DNA of 64,000 nt from Paenibacillus harenae (lineage in GTDB: Bacteria; Bacillota; Bacilli; Paenibacillales; Paenibacillaceae). The notes beneath the pieces were generated by a model. The model worked only from the letters and a program-made list of their open reading frames with translations. It had not been told where the DNA came from and made no database searches. The stretch is taken from assembly GCF_030812415.1 (NCBI RefSeq), contig NZ_JAUSST010000011.1:1-64000 (forward strand), given 5' to 3'. Each line of letters begins with the position of its first letter. The stretch's first letter is position 1. Positions 7,149 to 15,781 of the stretch are shown piece by piece. A program made the position numbers and the translations under genes.

Positions 7149-7628
7149 TTAGCGAATCCTTTTCCCTGCGAATCGTGTCCTGAATCCTTTCTTTATGATT
7201 CCAACTCCATTGGAAGCCAAAGATACGTTAACTTTATCACCGCTGCGAAGATTGAGAGAACCTGAGGCGATAACAATTACAGTTTCAGAACTAACCGATA
7301 TTTCGCCAATTATGGAAGAAACGATTCCGTTAACCGTGATTTGCAGAAAGATATCAAAAGTTTCTGCCGTTGTTTTTGTAAAGACGACGCTCGTGAAAAA
7401 TCTGTAAGTTCCGCTTTGTTTTGGAATAAATGTCGATGTTACAGGATTGAATTCATTCCCGAGATCAAATTTTTCGATTCCAAATAAAACAATTGGTGAA
7501 ACAATGGTGCCAACGGGTTGGTTTCTATTGGCGATTGCCCGAAAAGCGGATTTGAAAACTTTTTTGCAAGGTTTACGCACACCTTTCGCCGTTCCGCTCT
7601 TTTGAACTCCTATGCGTTTAACTACCAT
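7149..7628 (-). CDS. C1q/TNF-like (BclA C-terminal-type) domain protein
   Basis: The product has about 159 residues when started at the ATG 7626-7628, which follows GGAGG by 9 bases. A longer frame to 7661 contains that ribosome site. A short basic N-terminal segment (KRIGVQKSGTAKGVRKPCKK) precedes a beta-jelly-roll domain of C1q type: SAFRAIANRNQPV, then FNPVTSTFIPKQSGTYRFF, then LNLRSGDKVNVSL. In Bacillales such domains trimerise and cap collagen-like spore-surface filaments (BclA). Here there is no collagen-like Gly-X-Y region, so it may form a stand-alone trimer on the spore or cell surface. Its own terminator follows. Confidence 0.7.
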   Translation of the reverse strand: MVVKRIGVQKSGTAKGVRKPCKKVFKSAFRAIANRNQPVGTIVSPIVLFGIEKFDLGNEFNPVTSTFIPKQSGTYRFFTSVVFTKTTAETFDIFLQITVNGIVSSIIGEISVSSETVIVIASGSLNLRSGDKVNVSLASNGVGIIKKGFRTRFAGKRIR

Positions 7629-7752
7629 TTCAACATAACCTCCTTTCGTTTGTTCTATCACTAATATCTAGCAACACTGCAATATATGAAATTGGTAGTT
7701 TAATAGAAACGGCATGAGCGGGTAAACGATCAATATTGGCGATTACTATAAA

Positions 7753-7790
7753 CAAAAAAAAGGGTCTACCGCACTAATGCGGCAAACCTC
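7753..7790 (-). terminator. Terminator of the DUF2306 operon
   Basis: On the minus strand GGTTTGCCGC pairs with GCGGTAGACC around ATTAGT, followed by CTTTTTTTTG. It ends the membrane-protein unit that finishes at 7815. Confidence 0.8.
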
Positions 7791-7814
7791 TCCGATCGTT
7801 GAACATAACCGGAA

Positions 7815-8567
7815 TTAACGCAAATTAGCGTGAGCCTGTTGCTGTTTGGGAGGAGCCGGCGGCTTACGGATGGCCCATTCGGCCACGGCGAGGTTGATCA
7901 CCCAGGCCGCGCCATTCAGTAGGTCTCCGCCGAGCGCACTCGGCGGGCCGGCGATCAATGTCCCGGCAGCAACGGTCAACACCTGCGTACCCGCGCCGAG
8001 CCCGATCGCGTAGCCGCGCATCATCCATGCGCGGTGCCGAATCACGTCCCCTCGCCGGATCGCGGCAAAGCCAAGGTAAATAGACGCTACCATGGCAGAT
8101 CCAAACAGGAGCCGCCATGCATAAAGCAGCTCACCGGTGCCTTCCTTGCTTGGATAGAGCAGGGTCATCCACAGCCCTGAAAGCCCAACCAGCAGTCCGC
8201 ATAGAACCAGGAGCCGCCCGGACGCGCGGTGCCAACCGAGCCTGCGCCACCGGAAACCGGGTGCGAACTGGAACGCGCCCAATATGGCAAATACAGCGGC
8301 GCACAGAATATGCAGCACCACCGGCAGGGGCGAGGCAGAGAACCGTGCGTCGGCCGGCAATATTTCCGCTCCGCCGGCCAGTTCGGTCAGGCGGAAGGCG
8401 CCGAAGAGAAGTGGAATGGCGCTCAGCAAGAGCAGTGCGGCGGACACGAGCCACCCTGCCAAATCATACTTTGCCTGCGCATTGGTTTTCCGGGAAGCAC
8501 GTTTCCGTGACTGGTTGAGCCGAGACTCATCGTGTTCTCGGCCATCATCGTTTACATTCACTTTCAT
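7815..8567 (-). CDS. DUF2306-type integral membrane protein
   Basis: Started at the ATG 8565-8567 (GGAGCTGAGA just before it), the product has 250 residues. A charged N-terminal tail (about 35 residues) precedes roughly six membrane segments. Motifs of the DUF2306 family are visible: VVLHILCAAVFAILGAFQF, GWHRASGRLLV, and RHRAWMMRGYAIGLGAGTQ. The conserved His residues suggest heme or metal binding in the membrane, but no activity is established. The ribosome site overlaps the stop of the upstream gene, so the two are co-translated. High GC content is shared with that gene and with the LuxR regulator upstream. A longer frame to 8966 is not supported. Confidence 0.75.
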   Translation of the reverse strand: MKVNVNDDGREHDESRLNQSRKRASRKTNAQAKYDLAGWLVSAALLLLSAIPLLFGAFRLTELAGGAEILPADARFSASPLPVVLHILCAAVFAILGAFQFAPGFRWRRLGWHRASGRLLVLCGLLVGLSGLWMTLLYPSKEGTGELLYAWRLLFGSAMVASIYLGFAAIRRGDVIRHRAWMMRGYAIGLGAGTQVLTVAAGTLIAGPPSALGGDLLNGAAWVINLAVAEWAIRKPPAPPKQQQAHANLR

Positions 8568-8569
8568 TC

Positions 8570-9280
8570 TCAGCTCCTTGGAAGGATGGAGGCTTGCTCG
8601 CGCCGTTCCGACCAGAGGGCATAGCCCAGCCAGGCCAAAGCTATCCCGACCGGTACCGCAACTTTCGGCTGGTGCTCGAGCGGAAGCAGCGCAGCCAAGA
8701 GGGACAACACGGACCCTGCAGCAAGCAGACCTGATGCCCGGCGCGGCAGGATGCCGGCACGGAATGTCGCGATGCCAAACAGCAGGCCGCCGAACATATA
8801 CAGGAAACCTGTTAGCGTCCATAGATTCGCGAGGACTCCGAAGTTCGACTCGCCGGCGGAACTGGTGAAGATCCCTATGAAGCCCTCCGCAAGCGCCGGC
8901 GCCTCGGTCGCCATCAGCGGCAAGATAAAGACTTCGGCGAAGGTAAATGGCGCCGTGAGCGCCCAACTGAGACTATACAGGAGAAAGCCGACAAGACCAA
9001 TCCACCCAGCCTCCTTCGCTTGCCTGACGTAGAGCCCCGTAATGCCGAGCAGGAATAAGAAGCACATGGCGGTGGCAAAGACGTGGACGATTGCCCATTG
9101 GGTAGTGGTGACTGACGAAAGAATGTTAGGTTGATGGAACATTCCGACAACAACAGCGTAAATTATCCCTGCCACCATAGCTGATAGACCTGCCCAACGG
9201 ATGAGGCTCGAGGTTGTTGCATTCATTTTGCTCTCCTGGTTGTTTCCTTCAATAACTGCGGTCTTACGATTGGAATTCAT
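8570..9280 (-). CDS. Seven-span membrane protein, DUF4386-like, unknown function
   Basis: This hydrophobic 236-residue protein has about seven transmembrane helices with short loops. It has no catalytic motif and I cannot place it firmly; the helix pattern resembles small DUF4386-like proteins. Two starts are credible: ATG at 9280 with AAAGGAGAGAAACAC, and ATG 18 codons later (MNATTSS) with AGGAGAGCAAA, the latter losing a polar leader. The first overlaps the stop of the frameshifted gene upstream (ATGA). It is co-transcribed with the DUF2306 gene. Confidence 0.6.
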   Translation of the reverse strand: MNSNRKTAVIEGNNQESKMNATTSSLIRWAGLSAMVAGIIYAVVVGMFHQPNILSSVTTTQWAIVHVFATAMCFLFLLGITGLYVRQAKEAGWIGLVGFLLYSLSWALTAPFTFAEVFILPLMATEAPALAEGFIGIFTSSAGESNFGVLANLWTLTGFLYMFGGLLFGIATFRAGILPRRASGLLAAGSVLSLLAALLPLEHQPKVAVPVGIALAWLGYALWSERREQASILPRS

Positions 9281-9587
9281 GTGTTTCTCTCCTTTTTCGA
9301 ACGATTGTGATTTGCGTCGGTGTTGAAATCCAGTTCACACGCCTGTTTGGGATGAACCTGAATGACCGAGATTAACGGCAGGCCGAGATCACGCGCTCCC
9401 CTCAGCAAGCCATGTAATGCGGCCTGATCGACCACCGGGCCAGAGAGGATGGTTGTTCCGTCGCCTTCGCGGGTGAAGCTTAGTCCTTCAAACCGATCGA
9501 TCCACCGGCATCAAGATGTCCCTCGATGCGAATTTCGTACAGCCGAGGCTCGCGATGGTCCTCCGTTGATACCTTTGATTGACCCAT
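9277..9587 (-). pseudogene. Small conserved protein gene broken by one frameshift
   Basis: From the ATG 9585-9587 (AAGGAGACGCAGA before it) the frame reads VSTEDHREPRLYEIRIEGHL and then stops early (GLKD*). A shift of one base within GCCGGTGG restores DRFEGLSFTREGDGTTILSG and then GPVVDQAALHGLLRGARDL, down to a stop at 9277-9279. The restored protein of about 103 residues resembles a small family common in cyanobacteria and Chloroflexi, whose members read YEIRIEGHLDxRWxxWFEGL. It is either a true pseudogene or a sequencing error. Its stop overlaps the next start, so it is the first gene of the operon. Confidence 0.7.
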
Positions 9588-9671
9588 TCTGCGTCTCCTT
9601 CATTTTCCTTCTGTGGATGTATCACTTATCTCCACATCGCCGTTCCTTTCTTGATTTGAAGATACACATTC

Positions 9672-9715
9672 ATGTGGTGAGTCGGCATCATTACATGTGG
9701 TGATTGATGTGGTGA
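9672..9715. promoter_or_regulatory. Three direct repeats ATGTGGTGA upstream of the membrane operon
   Basis: ATGTGGTGA occurs at 9672-9680, 9695-9703 and 9707-9715, with start spacings of 23 and 12 bases (about two turns and one turn). They sit 85-130 bases upstream of the operon start at 9587, between it and the LuxR regulator gene. Iterated direct sites are typical for oligomeric activators such as MalT, although the published MalT core (GGGGATGAGG-like) is not seen. On the minus strand TTGACA at 9719-9724 abuts the array. Confidence 0.55.
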
Positions 9716-9745
9716 TTTGTCAATCGGGAGGCATTGGCGGGAATG

Positions 9746-9793
9746 AGAAAAAACCCCGGCACATGGTTTATCAAAACTGCCAGGGCCGGGGTT
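9746..9793 (-). terminator. Terminator of the LuxR regulator gene
   Basis: AACCCCGGC pairs with GCCGGGGTT around a 24-base loop. On the minus strand TTTTTT follows. It ends the LysR-LuxR transcription unit. Confidence 0.8.
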
Positions 9794-9823
9794 AATCGTT
9801 GGTGGTGGTTGTTTGGAGGCTCG

Positions 9824-12538
9824 CTAGAACAAATCGAGCTCCTCAGCTCGGCGGACTGCTGACCGACGGTTGTTCACTTCAAGCTTGTCGTATATGTTCT
9901 TGGTGTGGGTACGCAAGGTGTTCAATGAAATCATGAGTTCGCGGGCAATGTCCGGGCCGCTCAAGTCGGTTTCGAGCAGCCGAAGCACGCCAAGTTCTCG
10001 TTCGCTTAGCGGCTCGCTCATAACCTGTTTGGCAAGCGTGCTGACCTCAGCCTTGCCAAAGGCTGACAGGAGGCGACGGACATAGTTCATAGCGATCCCC
10101 TGCTTCACGGCCGCTTCCAGCAGGGCCGCCATGGGTCGGCCTTCATCCACAAAGATGCGGACATAGCCCTCAGGCTCGGCAAGGGTCAGGGCCCGATCCA
10201 GCGATACAAGCGCAGCGGAGATATCGCCATGCATATGGTGAGCAAGTGCCTGTACGATAAGAATTTCGATCACGCTTCCCGTCCTCTCGCCTTCTTCCGC
10301 TGCTTGAAGGAGGCGCTTCAGGAGTTCTATTGCCTCAAGGATGGAATGATCTGCACGCTCCTTGTTATAACGGGCAAGGAGTACCCTGGCCAGGGTGATG
10401 TGTTCGAATTCGCGCTGGTAGCAAAGTTCGTCCCGGGCGGATAGGCCATGCTCCCGCGTCCAGTCGAAGGCTTCATCCAACCTACCCTGCGCGACCCGCA
10501 CACGTGTCTTCAACGCGGCTACAGGACGAACATTTGGGAAAAAGTCGCTTACGTACAGGTTCTCTGCCTCGTTGAGCAGGTCAAGCGCACCGTCCAGATC
10601 TCCTTGGGCCTCCCGTACTCGAGCCATTGCGACATGCCAACGATACCGGTTTTGCGGGAACCCCGTGTGCTCGCCCTGCTCCTTGCTTCTCAGCAGGTAC
10701 TGCGTGGCCGCGTGAAGATCGTCATGCTCACGGTAGAGCTGACTCATTCCCACGTACATATCTGCCGTTCCCCGCATGGCGGGGTCGCCCTGCTCCGTCG
10801 CAAGCTGCAATCCCCGCTCATAGGTACGCATCGCCTGTCGGAGTCGACCTTGCGTTATCCGTATATCAGCAGGAGCGATTGCGCCCCCGATTGCGTCAGA
10901 GATGCCCCCAGCCGACTGCACAATAGCCATGCCATCGGTAAACGACCGGTGCGCTGCCTCGAGATCCCCGCTCGTCCAGGATGCGAGTCCTAGGAGCGCA
11001 GCTGCCGATCCTCGCAGGAGATGGTCGTCCTCAGGTACGAGGTCGAGCACCCGCCGGGCGTATTTCATGGTTGCGGATACATCGCCCAGCGCTTGGGCAA
11101 ATGCGGCACGGTACAAGGAGATCGATCCCGGGAGACGGCGAAACTCCTCTTCGTCCACGACGACCATCTCAGCAAATGGGGTTTCCGGTCGCTCACGCAT
11201 GTCTTCTGTGGAAGCCAGCCACCGTTCGGCATCTTGCAGTCGGTCCAGTGCGGCTTCAAACTCGCCGCAAGCCAGTAACGCCCAAGCATACCCAGCACTG
11301 AGCACAGGCCTACAGCGGACAATCTCGTCGGGGAGCGCCTTCAGCCAGCTGCACACCGCAGCCTCCTGTCTACTGCTGCGCATGGCTGGCAATGCCAGCT
11401 CAATGAGGCCCGCCGCTCGCGCGAAATCCTCTGCGGCCAGCCCATGGCGGATCGCATCTACCGGCGATCCATGCTGCTCGTACCATATGCTCGCGCGCCA
11501 ATGCAGCGTTGCTACTTGATCGGGCTGATCCTCCCTCAAATGTGCAGAGAGAACCTCGGCAAAGAGGTGATGATAGCGATACCATCGACGCCTGTCGTCC
11601 AATGGAACGACAAAGTAGTTGCCTCGCTCCAGGGCATCCAACCGCGCGTTACCATCCTCTTGGCCGGTGACGGCATCGCACAGCGGGCCATGCAACCGAT
11701 CGAGTATGGAGGTCTGAAGCAAAAAATTCCGGACATGGTCGGGCTGTCGCTGCAGGACCTCTTCGACCAAGTAATCCACAATGTACCGATTGTCTCCTGC
11801 GAATGCTCGAATGAACGCAGGAATGTCCTCGCACCCCTGCATCGAGAGAGCCGCTAGCTGGAGCCCGGCAATCCAGCCTTCGGTTCGGGTCTCCAGCGCA
11901 GTAATTTCGTTGGCCGAGAGAACCAGGCCCATCACCTGATTCAGGAACGTTTCCGCTTCGCCGGGAGTAAATCGCAGGTCGGTGGCACGCAACTCGGTCA
12001 ATTGGTCCCGTGCGCGCAGTCTTGCCAAGGGGAATTGCGGATTCTCCCGGGTGGCAACGATCAGATGCATTTGGGGTGGGAGATTCTCGAGCAGGAAAAT
12101 GAGGACATCATCTATCCGCTTGGCATCAATTACATGATAGTCGTCAAGCACGAGGACGAATTTGTACGGTACGGTTGAGATTTCGTTCGCTAAGATCGTC
12201 AGAATCGATTCGGTTGACGGCGGCTGCGAGGATTTAAGCGCACCAAGCACGCCTTCTCCAATTCCCTCTGCAATCTTCTGCACAGCAGTGACTAGGTAGG
12301 TTAGGAAGCGTATAGGGTCGTTATCCCCCTCGTCCAGCGACAGCCATGCGACAGGCCGCTCGCAAACGGCGGCCCATTCGCTGACCAGCGTTGTCTTTCC
12401 AAAGCCAGCAGAGGCAGAAATGAGAGTCAGTTTACGGTCCAGACCCTTATTCATCCGCTCGGTCAGGTCAGGTCGTAGGATTGCTTTGGTCCTTGGCAAG
12501 GGGATATAAAGTTTAGTGGCTAGAATAGGCATATTCAT
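9824..12538 (-). CDS. MalT-like LuxR-family ATPase regulator (LAL/STAND)
   Basis: This 904-residue regulator has the layout of the MalT family. The N-terminal P-loop ATPase has Walker A SASAGFGKTT (41-50) and Walker B FVLVLDDYH (about 127-135). Long helical repeats (TPR-like, about 400-800) come next, then a C-terminal LuxR helix-turn-helix (about 838-900: LSERELGVLRLLETDLSGPD and then SLNTLRTHTKNIYDKL). Such proteins multimerise when an inducer and ATP bind, then activate nearby promoters. The start follows the LysR stop by six bases with a poor ribosome site, so it may depend on coupling. The membrane operon downstream, with its direct repeats at 9672-9715, is the obvious target. GC content is higher than the window average. 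Confidence 0.9.
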   Translation of the reverse strand: MNMPILATKLYIPLPRTKAILRPDLTERMNKGLDRKLTLISASAGFGKTTLVSEWAAVCERPVAWLSLDEGDNDPIRFLTYLVTAVQKIAEGIGEGVLGALKSSQPPSTESILTILANEISTVPYKFVLVLDDYHVIDAKRIDDVLIFLLENLPPQMHLIVATRENPQFPLARLRARDQLTELRATDLRFTPGEAETFLNQVMGLVLSANEITALETRTEGWIAGLQLAALSMQGCEDIPAFIRAFAGDNRYIVDYLVEEVLQRQPDHVRNFLLQTSILDRLHGPLCDAVTGQEDGNARLDALERGNYFVVPLDDRRRWYRYHHLFAEVLSAHLREDQPDQVATLHWRASIWYEQHGSPVDAIRHGLAAEDFARAAGLIELALPAMRSSRQEAAVCSWLKALPDEIVRCRPVLSAGYAWALLACGEFEAALDRLQDAERWLASTEDMRERPETPFAEMVVVDEEEFRRLPGSISLYRAAFAQALGDVSATMKYARRVLDLVPEDDHLLRGSAAALLGLASWTSGDLEAAHRSFTDGMAIVQSAGGISDAIGGAIAPADIRITQGRLRQAMRTYERGLQLATEQGDPAMRGTADMYVGMSQLYREHDDLHAATQYLLRSKEQGEHTGFPQNRYRWHVAMARVREAQGDLDGALDLLNEAENLYVSDFFPNVRPVAALKTRVRVAQGRLDEAFDWTREHGLSARDELCYQREFEHITLARVLLARYNKERADHSILEAIELLKRLLQAAEEGERTGSVIEILIVQALAHHMHGDISAALVSLDRALTLAEPEGYVRIFVDEGRPMAALLEAAVKQGIAMNYVRRLLSAFGKAEVSTLAKQVMSEPLSERELGVLRLLETDLSGPDIARELMISLNTLRTHTKNIYDKLEVNNRRSAVRRAEELDLF

Positions 12539-12544
12539 AGATTA

Positions 12545-13450
12545 TTAATACCACTTTCCATGATTAGAATCAGTTTTGGATAACGTCCCGAAATATTCTA
12601 CTACTATCTCGCGGAATTCCAGAGCAGCCCGCGAAATGTAACGACTCCTATGCCATAATAAAGCGATCTCTCGTGCCAGTTCGCGATTCTCTACTTGTAG
12701 ATATTTGATACGTTCCCGCGAATTCCTTGCCGTGCTCGGTATGAAGGCTATGCCGATCTCGGCTTCCACAAGCGTGCTTAGCCTTGCTGGCTCATCCCCC
12801 TCATACACGTATTTGGGTGCAAATCCAACCGATTCGCATACAGCGTCCACTAAATCGCGCGTACCGAAGCCTCTCTTTACACCGACAAACCATTCATCCC
12901 TTAGTTCTGACAAGGATACGCTATTTCGATCTGCCAGCCGATGTCCTTCTGGAACAGCTACAAGGATTGGGTCGATGTACACGATTTGACATTCGATGTC
13001 ATCCCCTTCTATAGGAGGTGAAGACAAGCAGAAATCGACCTCTCCTCTATGAAGAAGCGTTACCATTTCCTTCGTAGCCAGCATTTGCACGTGAAATTGG
13101 ATATGAGGCCGCTTCTTCCGGAACTCTCGAAGCATATTGGGTAACATGCTTGCGGTTGTCACCGCCAACTCGAGCGTGCCCCGTTCCGGACTGGATAAAT
13201 CGCTGAGCTCCTGCTTCCCCTGTTCCAATTCAAACAGAGCCCTTTCCGCACGGCGAAGGAAACTGCTGCCGAACTCGTTCAATCGCAGCCTCCTCCCGAT
13301 ACGGTCGAATAGCGGGACGCCTAGATCCTCCTCCAGGCGTTGAATCGTTTTGCTTAGCGACGATTGCGTAACGTGCAGACTTCGTGCAGCTTCGGTCACG
13401 TGTTCCGATCGAGCTACCGCGAGAAAATATTGCAGTTGAAGAAGTTCCAT
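12545..13450 (-). CDS. LysR-family transcriptional regulator
   Basis: The 301-residue protein has the LysR architecture: winged helix-turn-helix at residues 1-60 (LQYFLAVARSEHVTEAAR, then TQSSLSKTIQRLEEDLG) and a two-lobe periplasmic-binding-like effector domain to the C-terminus. It is divergent from the MFS exporter at 13563. The 112-base gap fits the usual arrangement in which a LysR protein controls its divergent neighbour. It reads into the LuxR regulator gene six bases downstream. Effector unknown. Confidence 0.9.
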   Translation of the reverse strand: MELLQLQYFLAVARSEHVTEAARSLHVTQSSLSKTIQRLEEDLGVPLFDRIGRRLRLNEFGSSFLRRAERALFELEQGKQELSDLSSPERGTLELAVTTASMLPNMLREFRKKRPHIQFHVQMLATKEMVTLLHRGEVDFCLSSPPIEGDDIECQIVYIDPILVAVPEGHRLADRNSVSLSELRDEWFVGVKRGFGTRDLVDAVCESVGFAPKYVYEGDEPARLSTLVEAEIGIAFIPSTARNSRERIKYLQVENRELAREIALLWHRSRYISRAALEFREIVVEYFGTLSKTDSNHGKWY

Positions 13451-13503
13451 TATGCGCCCTCCGCTTATTCCCTCAAATCAATGAAATCATAACATAAAAT
13501 GCG

Positions 13504-13531
13504 TTGGAATAAATGAACAATTTCATATAGG
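13504..13531 (+). promoter_or_regulatory. Candidate promoter of the MFS exporter
   Basis: TTGGAA (13504-13509) and TATAGG (13526-13531) are separated by 16 bases, 32 bases upstream of the ATG at 13563. The region is shared with the divergent LysR gene. Confidence 0.4.
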
Positions 13532-13562
13532 ATGACATCAATACACTTTAAGGGGGCCAAAA

Positions 13563-14948
13563 ATGAATGTTCGCAGCAGGTGGTTGTTATTTTCCGTTGG
13601 ACTGGGCGTGTTATTGAACCCATTAAATTCTTCGATGATTGCAGTTGCAATCGCAAGGCTGCAAAATGTGTACCGTCTTGACTTTACGGTTGTTTCCTGG
13701 GTTATTTTTTCTTTCTACATCGCGAGTGCTATCGCTCAACCCGTCATGGGAAAGGCCAGTGATTTATTCGGACGCAGGAAGATCTTTCTTACCGGACTAG
13801 TTGTAGCCTTCGTGGCCTCCTTATTAGCTCCGCTGTCGCCAAGCTTTGGGTGGCTCATCGTGTTCCGCATTGTGCAATCCGTCGGAACAAGCATGATGGT
13901 TGCGGTTGGAATGGCCATTGTACGAATTCATATTACGGAGAAACAAGCGACTGCACTGTCAGTCATGTCCATATTCCTGTCAGGTGCAGCAGCTATTGGA
14001 CCTTTCATTGGCGGGGTCTTGATTCACTGGTGGGATTGGCCTGCAATCTTTCTCGTCAATATTCCGTTCGTGGCGGCGAGCTTTCTATTGGCTTGGCGGA
14101 CGATTCCAAAGGATGGACCGCCAACATACGCTCTGCGCAACATGTCCTTTCGAAAGTGGTTGGATGTGATTGATGCGTCCGGGATCCTGCTCTTCGCAGT
14201 CGGATTGGTTGCCCTGCTTGTTGGATTGCTGTCAGCAAAATCATCCGGCCATGTTTCATTCTGGCATGTCATTGTCGGGCTGATCGGCCTGATTGTGTTG
14301 GGGGCTTTCGTTCGGCACGAGTTAAAAGCGACGTCACCCTTTATTCCATTGCGCACGTTCGCCAAATATCCTGCTATGACATGGGTTAATGTCGAATTCA
14401 TGCTCGTTAACGTGCTTTTTTACTCGCTATTTTTCGGGCTTCCGTCTTATTTGCAAATGGTACGTCATGTCAGCGAGTTCCATACGGGGATTCTCATGCT
14501 AAGCTTAGGCTTGAGCTCGCTCGTTGTATCTCCAATCGCAGGACGATGGATCGATAAATCCGGACCCAGACCGGCATTGCTCGCGTCCGGAATACTAATG
14601 GTATTGGGATCGGTGTGGATTGCAACATTGAACCAATCTTCACCGGTTATCAGCGTGTGTTTGGCTTTAGCTGCATTCGGCATTAGCAACGGGTTGAACA
14701 ATGTCGGTATGCAAGCGGCTTTGTTCAAGAGTTCTCCAAAAGAAATAATCGGAGTAGCATCCGGATTATTTAATACATCAAGATACCTGGGAACGATTCT
14801 CTCTTCCTTATTGATAGGCATCGTAATGGGAGGTCATTTCAGTGCCGGAGGATTGCGGGTGCTTGGGATTATCCTCACGGCAATAGCGTTATCCTTGGTA
14901 CTTATAAGCCGGCGACGCCGGGAGTCCGGACAGCCGGATGAGTCGTAA
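13563..14948 (+). CDS. MFS multidrug exporter, DHA2-like (14-span)
   Basis: This 461-residue membrane protein belongs to the major facilitator superfamily. Visible signatures are the motif A-like GKASDLFGRRKIFL (about 61-74), motif C-like GPFIGGVLIHWWDWPAIFLV after TM5, and about 13-14 hydrophobic helices. This matches EmrB/QacA-type (DHA2) proton-drug antiporters. AAGGGGG precedes the ATG by 7 bases. It is preceded by a divergent LysR regulator and followed by a strong terminator, so it is monocistronic. Substrate cannot be deduced. Confidence 0.88.
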   Translation: MNVRSRWLLFSVGLGVLLNPLNSSMIAVAIARLQNVYRLDFTVVSWVIFSFYIASAIAQPVMGKASDLFGRRKIFLTGLVVAFVASLLAPLSPSFGWLIVFRIVQSVGTSMMVAVGMAIVRIHITEKQATALSVMSIFLSGAAAIGPFIGGVLIHWWDWPAIFLVNIPFVAASFLLAWRTIPKDGPPTYALRNMSFRKWLDVIDASGILLFAVGLVALLVGLLSAKSSGHVSFWHVIVGLIGLIVLGAFVRHELKATSPFIPLRTFAKYPAMTWVNVEFMLVNVLFYSLFFGLPSYLQMVRHVSEFHTGILMLSLGLSSLVVSPIAGRWIDKSGPRPALLASGILMVLGSVWIATLNQSSPVISVCLALAAFGISNGLNNVGMQAALFKSSPKEIIGVASGLFNTSRYLGTILSSLLIGIVMGGHFSAGGLRVLGIILTAIALSLVLISRRRRESGQPDES

Positions 14949-14996
14949 CGTCGGAAAAGCTGACCGTTTAGACCGGCGCTTCGCCAAACGATCAAA

Positions 14997-15037
14997 AGCC
15001 GCAGCCCGAGCAGAAAGCTCGCTGTGGCTATTTTTTT
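14997..15037 (+). terminator. Terminator of the MFS gene
   Basis: Two stacked stems, AGCCGCAG/CTGTGGCT and CGAGC/GCTCG around AGAAA, are followed by ATTTTTTT. Confidence 0.85.
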
Positions 15038-15058
15038 CATCGATAGCTCGCTCCACGC

Positions 15059-15655
15059 TTATCCATTCATCATTTCTTGCTCAATATATTTCATTACACG
15101 ACTCGAGCAATGTCGAATGTATTTGCTGTCATCAAATAATTTGCTTAGCATAATCCCGCCTTCAATCACGGCGATGATGTAGCTGCACACCTCTTCAGGA
15201 TCGATATCACTCCTGAATTCTTTATTCCGAATCCCTTCCATAATGATTTTGGTTAACCGTTCGAATAAGATTTTCATAGCATGCTGAGCTCTTTCCTTAA
15301 GCCCGGGGTGTCCATCGTCGCTTTCAATCGCCGTGTTTAATATCGGACAACCGCCTTCCAATACATTGCTTTCTATGATCTCGACATATACTTTACATAT
15401 AGCCAGCAGTTTCTGTTTCGAGTTAGCTGCAGATTCTTGTTCTTTGGAAAGAAGCAATACAATTTGCGAAAAAGAATAATCAAAAGCCGCGAGGGCAATC
15501 TCGTCCTTGTTTGCAAAGTGATTGTAAATTCCGCCCTTGCCTATGCCGCAGCGATCCATAATATCGGAAAGGGAAGCCCCTGTATATCCTCTTGTATTAA
15601 ATAAACCGGCCGACTCGCGAACAATATGCTCTTTAGTCATTTGACCCTTCCGCAT
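15059..15655 (-). CDS. TetR/AcrR-family repressor
   Basis: The product has 198 residues from the ATG 15653-15655, with GGAGG eight bases upstream. A GTG that would extend the protein lies inside that ribosome site. The N-terminal helix-turn-helix (TKEHIVRESAGLFNTRGYTG then SLSDIMDRCGIGKGGIYNHF) is typical of TetR. The C-terminal domain resembles TetR_C members with CPILNTAIESDD, seen in YxaF/LmrA-type repressors. It is divergent from the metallo-hydrolase gene, with two matching operators between them (15680-15756). Repression of both genes, relieved by an unknown ligand, is the likely mode. Confidence 0.88.
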   Translation of the reverse strand: MRKGQMTKEHIVRESAGLFNTRGYTGASLSDIMDRCGIGKGGIYNHFANKDEIALAAFDYSFSQIVLLLSKEQESAANSKQKLLAICKVYVEIIESNVLEGGCPILNTAIESDDGHPGLKERAQHAMKILFERLTKIIMEGIRNKEFRSDIDPEEVCSYIIAVIEGGIMLSKLFDDSKYIRHCSSRVMKYIEQEMMNG

Positions 15656-15679
15656 AATCAAAACCTCCACCTCAAAAAA

Positions 15680-15756
15680 TACCGTTTGGTCTTAAAAAAA
15701 TTATACTACTTGCAGAATGGTAATGTCTATGTTATTTTGAAACAGACCGGTCGGTA
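15680..15756. promoter_or_regulatory. Divergent promoters with two TetR-type operators
   Basis: On plus, TTGCAG (15710-15715) and TATTTT (15733-15738) are 17 bases apart. The operator AGACCGGTCGGTA (15744-15756) follows directly. On minus, TAGACA (15729-15724) and TATAAT (15705-15700) are 18 apart, followed by TACCGTTTGGTCTT (15680-15693). Read in the same sense, the two operators are TACCGTTTGGTCTT and TACCGACCGGTCTG. Each overlaps the start of one transcript. The -35 regions interleave, so the two promoters also compete. Confidence 0.7.
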
Positions 15757-15781
15757 TTTTATTATTGAGGAGCTGTTACTC

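Noticed and set aside
9672-9715. Published MalT box as the operator
   Set aside because: The GGGGATGAGG-type core is absent; I kept the repeats as an unassigned operator instead.
10902-11519. 205-codon plus-strand frame inside the LuxR regulator
   Set aside because: Antisense shadow of a complete regulator gene; Ser/Arg-rich composition and no ribosome site.
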